Source: CAZBDU01 sp964490725 (GTDB lineage: Bacteria > Spirochaetota > Spirochaetia > SZUA-6 > DRHE01). Taken from it: a stretch of DNA of 7,213 bases. A model generated the notes under the pieces. That model worked only from the letters and a program-made list of their open reading frames with translations. It was not told where the DNA came from and did not search any database. Positions within the stretch are counted from its first letter, which is position 1, and the number at the start of each line of letters is the position of its first letter. The position numbers and the translations under genes are program-made. Positions 5,084-7,213 of this stretch are shown piece after piece. The DNA is taken from contig CAZBDU010000162.1 of assembly GCA_964490725.1 (NCBI GenBank), positions 1 through 7,213 on the forward strand, in the 5' to 3' direction.

Positions 5084-7204
5084 ATGGACGAGCCGTCCCA
5101 GAGCCTGCATCCGCGCACCCCTCGCCCGGGTGGTGATGGCGCTGCGCACGCCGCGGCGTTGCTTCTCGCCCTGGCCTATCTGTGGATCGCGCTGGCCTTC
5201 GGTCCGGTGACCTACTTCCTGGACACCTGGAAAGGGGTGCCGGCGTTCCTGCTGGTCTACCTGGCCCTGGTCGTCACCGCGGCGCGACCCCTGGCGCCGG
5301 AACGCCTGGCGGTCTCTGACCGACCCCCCACCGGTACCTTCGCCTGGCTCGCCGCCGCCTATCTGCTGAGCGCGATCGTCCCGGCGGGATTCTGGTCCCT
5401 GCGCTACGACCTTGCCTACAAGGTGGCCTGGAACGCCGGCTTCTTTGCGGTGGTGCTGGTCACGCCGAGGATGGCTGCCGGCGCCGGGCGGGCGCAGGCA
5501 GCAGCGGCTCTCTTTGCCGTAGTCGCAGGGCTGCTGGGAGCGGCGGGGATCCTGGAACGCTTCGGCCTGGTCTTCTGGCGGTTCAACAAGAGCCTGGGTG
5601 TGGCCACCACCTTTCTCAATCCCAACGTGTGCTCCGGGTTTCTGATCCTGACGCTGCCTTTCGCATACGCGGCCGCGGCTCTGGCGCGCCGCACCGTCCT
5701 GAAGGCGGCGGCGCTGGCTGCGGTGCTTCTGGGGCTCGCCAACCTGCTGCTGGCGCAGTCACGCGCGGCCATCCTGGGAAGCCTGGCGGGCACCGTCCTC
5801 TTCACCGTGCTGGCAGTCCCGGTCCTCGCCGCTCCTGCCAGGGCCGGCAGGACCGGCAGGCGCCCATGGTCAAGACCCGCAGCAGCAGGGTCCCTGGTGG
5901 CGCTGGGCTTTCTCCTGGCGCTGGGCCTTGCGGCCGCCGGGACGCCCACACTGTGCCACAAGCTGGGCAACATCCTGGACCTTCACAACGAGCGGTTCGT
6001 GGCCTACCGGACGGCGCTCCGCATGTGGACACGCGCTCCCCACACGGTGGTCTTCGGCAACGGCCTGGGCTCCTTCAAGCCCCTCAACTTTTCCTTCCGG
6101 GCGCCCGACTTCCGCCTCCGCGCCCGCTCGGAGACGCTGGACGCGGTGCACGACGAATACCTGGAGCAGCTTGCCGACGGCGGGATGGTGGGACTGGCCC
6201 TGTTCCTGCTGCTGTCCGCCTTCAGCCTGAGGTCCGCCTGGCGGGTTCTCAGGGACCCGGAGCGCAGCGCTCAGGTGCGGCTGCTGAGCCTGGCTTCCGG
6301 CGCTGCCGTCCTCTCCTTCCTGGTGGACGCTCTGTTCAGCACGAATGCCAGGGTACCTTACCTGACGCTGGTGTTCTTCTTTGCCCTCTCCGTGCCGCCG
6401 GCGCTGGAGCGGGCCTCCGCCGGGCCGGCGGCACCTGCGGCCGCCGGGACGGAGGTCCGCCCCTTCCGCTCCCGGGTTCTCCTGGTAGCGGTGGCTGCAA
6501 TCGGCGCGCTCTGCTGCCTGCTGCTGCTGAGGCGCTTTGCGGCCGAACGCCTGCTCATGCAGTCACGGCAGCCGCAGCTCCCCGTGGAGCAGAGTATAGA
6601 GCTCCTGGATCGCGCCCACGCCTTCGACCCCGCCGACGTGTACCCGCTCTACCGGCGTGCCAGAGTGGAGGCGGTCGCCGGGCGCTTCGCCCAGGCAGCG
6701 CGGGACGCACGGCGGGTCCAGGAGATGATCCCGCACTTCCAGGACGTGGAGCTCATCGAGGCCACCGCGCGGATCGGCCTGGGTGAGGCGGCTCGCGCGG
6801 AGGAGACCCTGCAGACCTATCTGGCGCGGGACAACCTGGACACACAGGCCATGGCCTATCTGACCCTGCTCCGGTCCCAGCGGGGCGCATGGACGGAAGC
6901 CGCGGCTACCCTCGGCCGGCTGATCCGCGCCGACCTCAGGGAGGAGGCGGTCGTGTCCGTGCTTCCCGGCCAGGACCTGGTGCGCGCGGAGCAGGCCGTC
7001 CGGAGGGACGGCCGCAGGGTTCTCATCGGGACCGAGACGCTGCGCGCCATGCTGCAGGGGGTGATCAGGGGGCCGTACACCACCTTCAACACGCCGCTGG
7101 TGCGGCTCAACCTGCTGCTGGGCAAGACCTTCGCGGCCCTGCGCTTTCCCGGCCCCGCCCTGGGCCCCCGCCACGCCGCCTGGCGCGGTGTGTTATTAAA
7201 ATAA
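5084..7204 (+). CDS. O-antigen ligase/polymerase-family membrane protein with TPR-like C-terminus
   Basis: The 706-residue product has about 12 or 13 hydrophobic segments (for example 21-39, 84-101, 137-156, 205-225, 230-249, 268-286, 402-417, 424-440, 463-482). Features of the Wzy/WaaL/PglL superfamily are FLNPNVCSGFL (177-187), LAQSRAAILG (223-232) and a large presumably periplasmic loop (about 287-365) carrying ERFVAYRTALRMW, GNGLGSF and VHDEYLEQLADGGMVGLALF (355-374). His356 and the loop arginines correspond to residues important in WaaL-type enzymes. Such proteins join or polymerise lipid-linked glycans at the periplasmic face of the inner membrane. After the last membrane segment, about 220 residues (484-706) look helical and TPR-like (SIELLDRAHAFDPADVYPLYRRARVEAVAGRF), probably exposed to the periplasm. 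The start at 5084 has GGAG 6 bases upstream (5074-5077). Neighbouring glycan genes are not visible, so ligase, polymerase or protein glycosyltransferase cannot be separated. The TAA stop is at 7202-7204; the last 9 bases hold no feature. Confidence 0.9.
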   Translation: MDEPSQSLHPRTPRPGGDGAAHAAALLLALAYLWIALAFGPVTYFLDTWKGVPAFLLVYLALVVTAARPLAPERLAVSDRPPTGTFAWLAAAYLLSAIVPAGFWSLRYDLAYKVAWNAGFFAVVLVTPRMAAGAGRAQAAAALFAVVAGLLGAAGILERFGLVFWRFNKSLGVATTFLNPNVCSGFLILTLPFAYAAAALARRTVLKAAALAAVLLGLANLLLAQSRAAILGSLAGTVLFTVLAVPVLAAPARAGRTGRRPWSRPAAAGSLVALGFLLALGLAAAGTPTLCHKLGNILDLHNERFVAYRTALRMWTRAPHTVVFGNGLGSFKPLNFSFRAPDFRLRARSETLDAVHDEYLEQLADGGMVGLALFLLLSAFSLRSAWRVLRDPERSAQVRLLSLASGAAVLSFLVDALFSTNARVPYLTLVFFFALSVPPALERASAGPAAPAAAGTEVRPFRSRVLLVAVAAIGALCCLLLLRRFAAERLLMQSRQPQLPVEQSIELLDRAHAFDPADVYPLYRRARVEAVAGRFAQAARDARRVQEMIPHFQDVELIEATARIGLGEAARAEETLQTYLARDNLDTQAMAYLTLLRSQRGAWTEAAATLGRLIRADLREEAVVSVLPGQDLVRAEQAVRRDGRRVLIGTETLRAMLQGVIRGPYTTFNTPLVRLNLLLGKTFAALRFPGPALGPRHAAWRGVLLK

Positions 7205-7213
7205 ACGCGCCCA

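Noticed and set aside
3809..5149. Upstream extension of the VWA frame to an ATG at 5149
   Set aside because: This part overlaps the CsgG/PEGA gene in another frame, has Gly/Arg/Ala-rich low-complexity translation, and would bury the lipoprotein signal peptide that starts at 3808.
5629..6786. Long second plus-strand frame inside the O-antigen ligase-family gene
   Set aside because: Its translation is Gly/Ala/Arg/Pro-rich without motifs or membrane segments, while the overlapping frame has a complete family signature.

Overview
The window is about 70% G+C by eye and almost entirely coding. It appears to come from a Gram-negative-type (diderm) bacterium. The evidence is a lipoprotein signal peptide, two CsgG/FlgO-like envelope domains, a PEGA domain and an O-antigen ligase/polymerase-family membrane protein. 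There is no rRNA, tRNA or phylogenetic marker, so I do not assign a phylum. I see no mobile elements, CRISPR arrays, tRNAs or phage genes.

Layout. Four genes read leftward (minus strand) as one compact block from about 4974 to beyond the left edge: (1) an exported CsgG/FlgO-like protein with a PEGA domain (4974-3838); (2) a VWA-domain lipoprotein that ends in its own CsgG/FlgO-like domain (3808-1934); (3) a low-specificity L-threonine aldolase (1930-866); (4) a DUF362-family protein that runs off the window (865 to <1). The gaps are 29, 3 and 0 bases, which strongly suggests one transcript. A divergent gene on the plus strand (5084-7204) encodes a 706-residue polytopic O-antigen ligase-family protein with a TPR-like C-terminal part. 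The 109-base intergenic region (4975-5083) carries a good minus-strand promoter with a 15-base inverted repeat between or touching its -35 and -10 boxes.

How the genes may fit together. Genes 1 and 2 look like a functional pair. They share a homologous CsgG/FlgO-type domain, and gene 2 joins it to a metal-binding (MIDAS) VWA domain on a long flexible lipid-anchored linker. This resembles an envelope assembly or sensing module rather than any named system I can recognise. The divergent O-antigen ligase-like gene also points to the cell surface. The threonine aldolase and DUF362 genes look metabolic or redox-related, and their link to the envelope pair is unclear beyond co-transcription. The most interesting item is the CsgG-PEGA / VWA-CsgG pair. 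Everything else is recognisable as known families.
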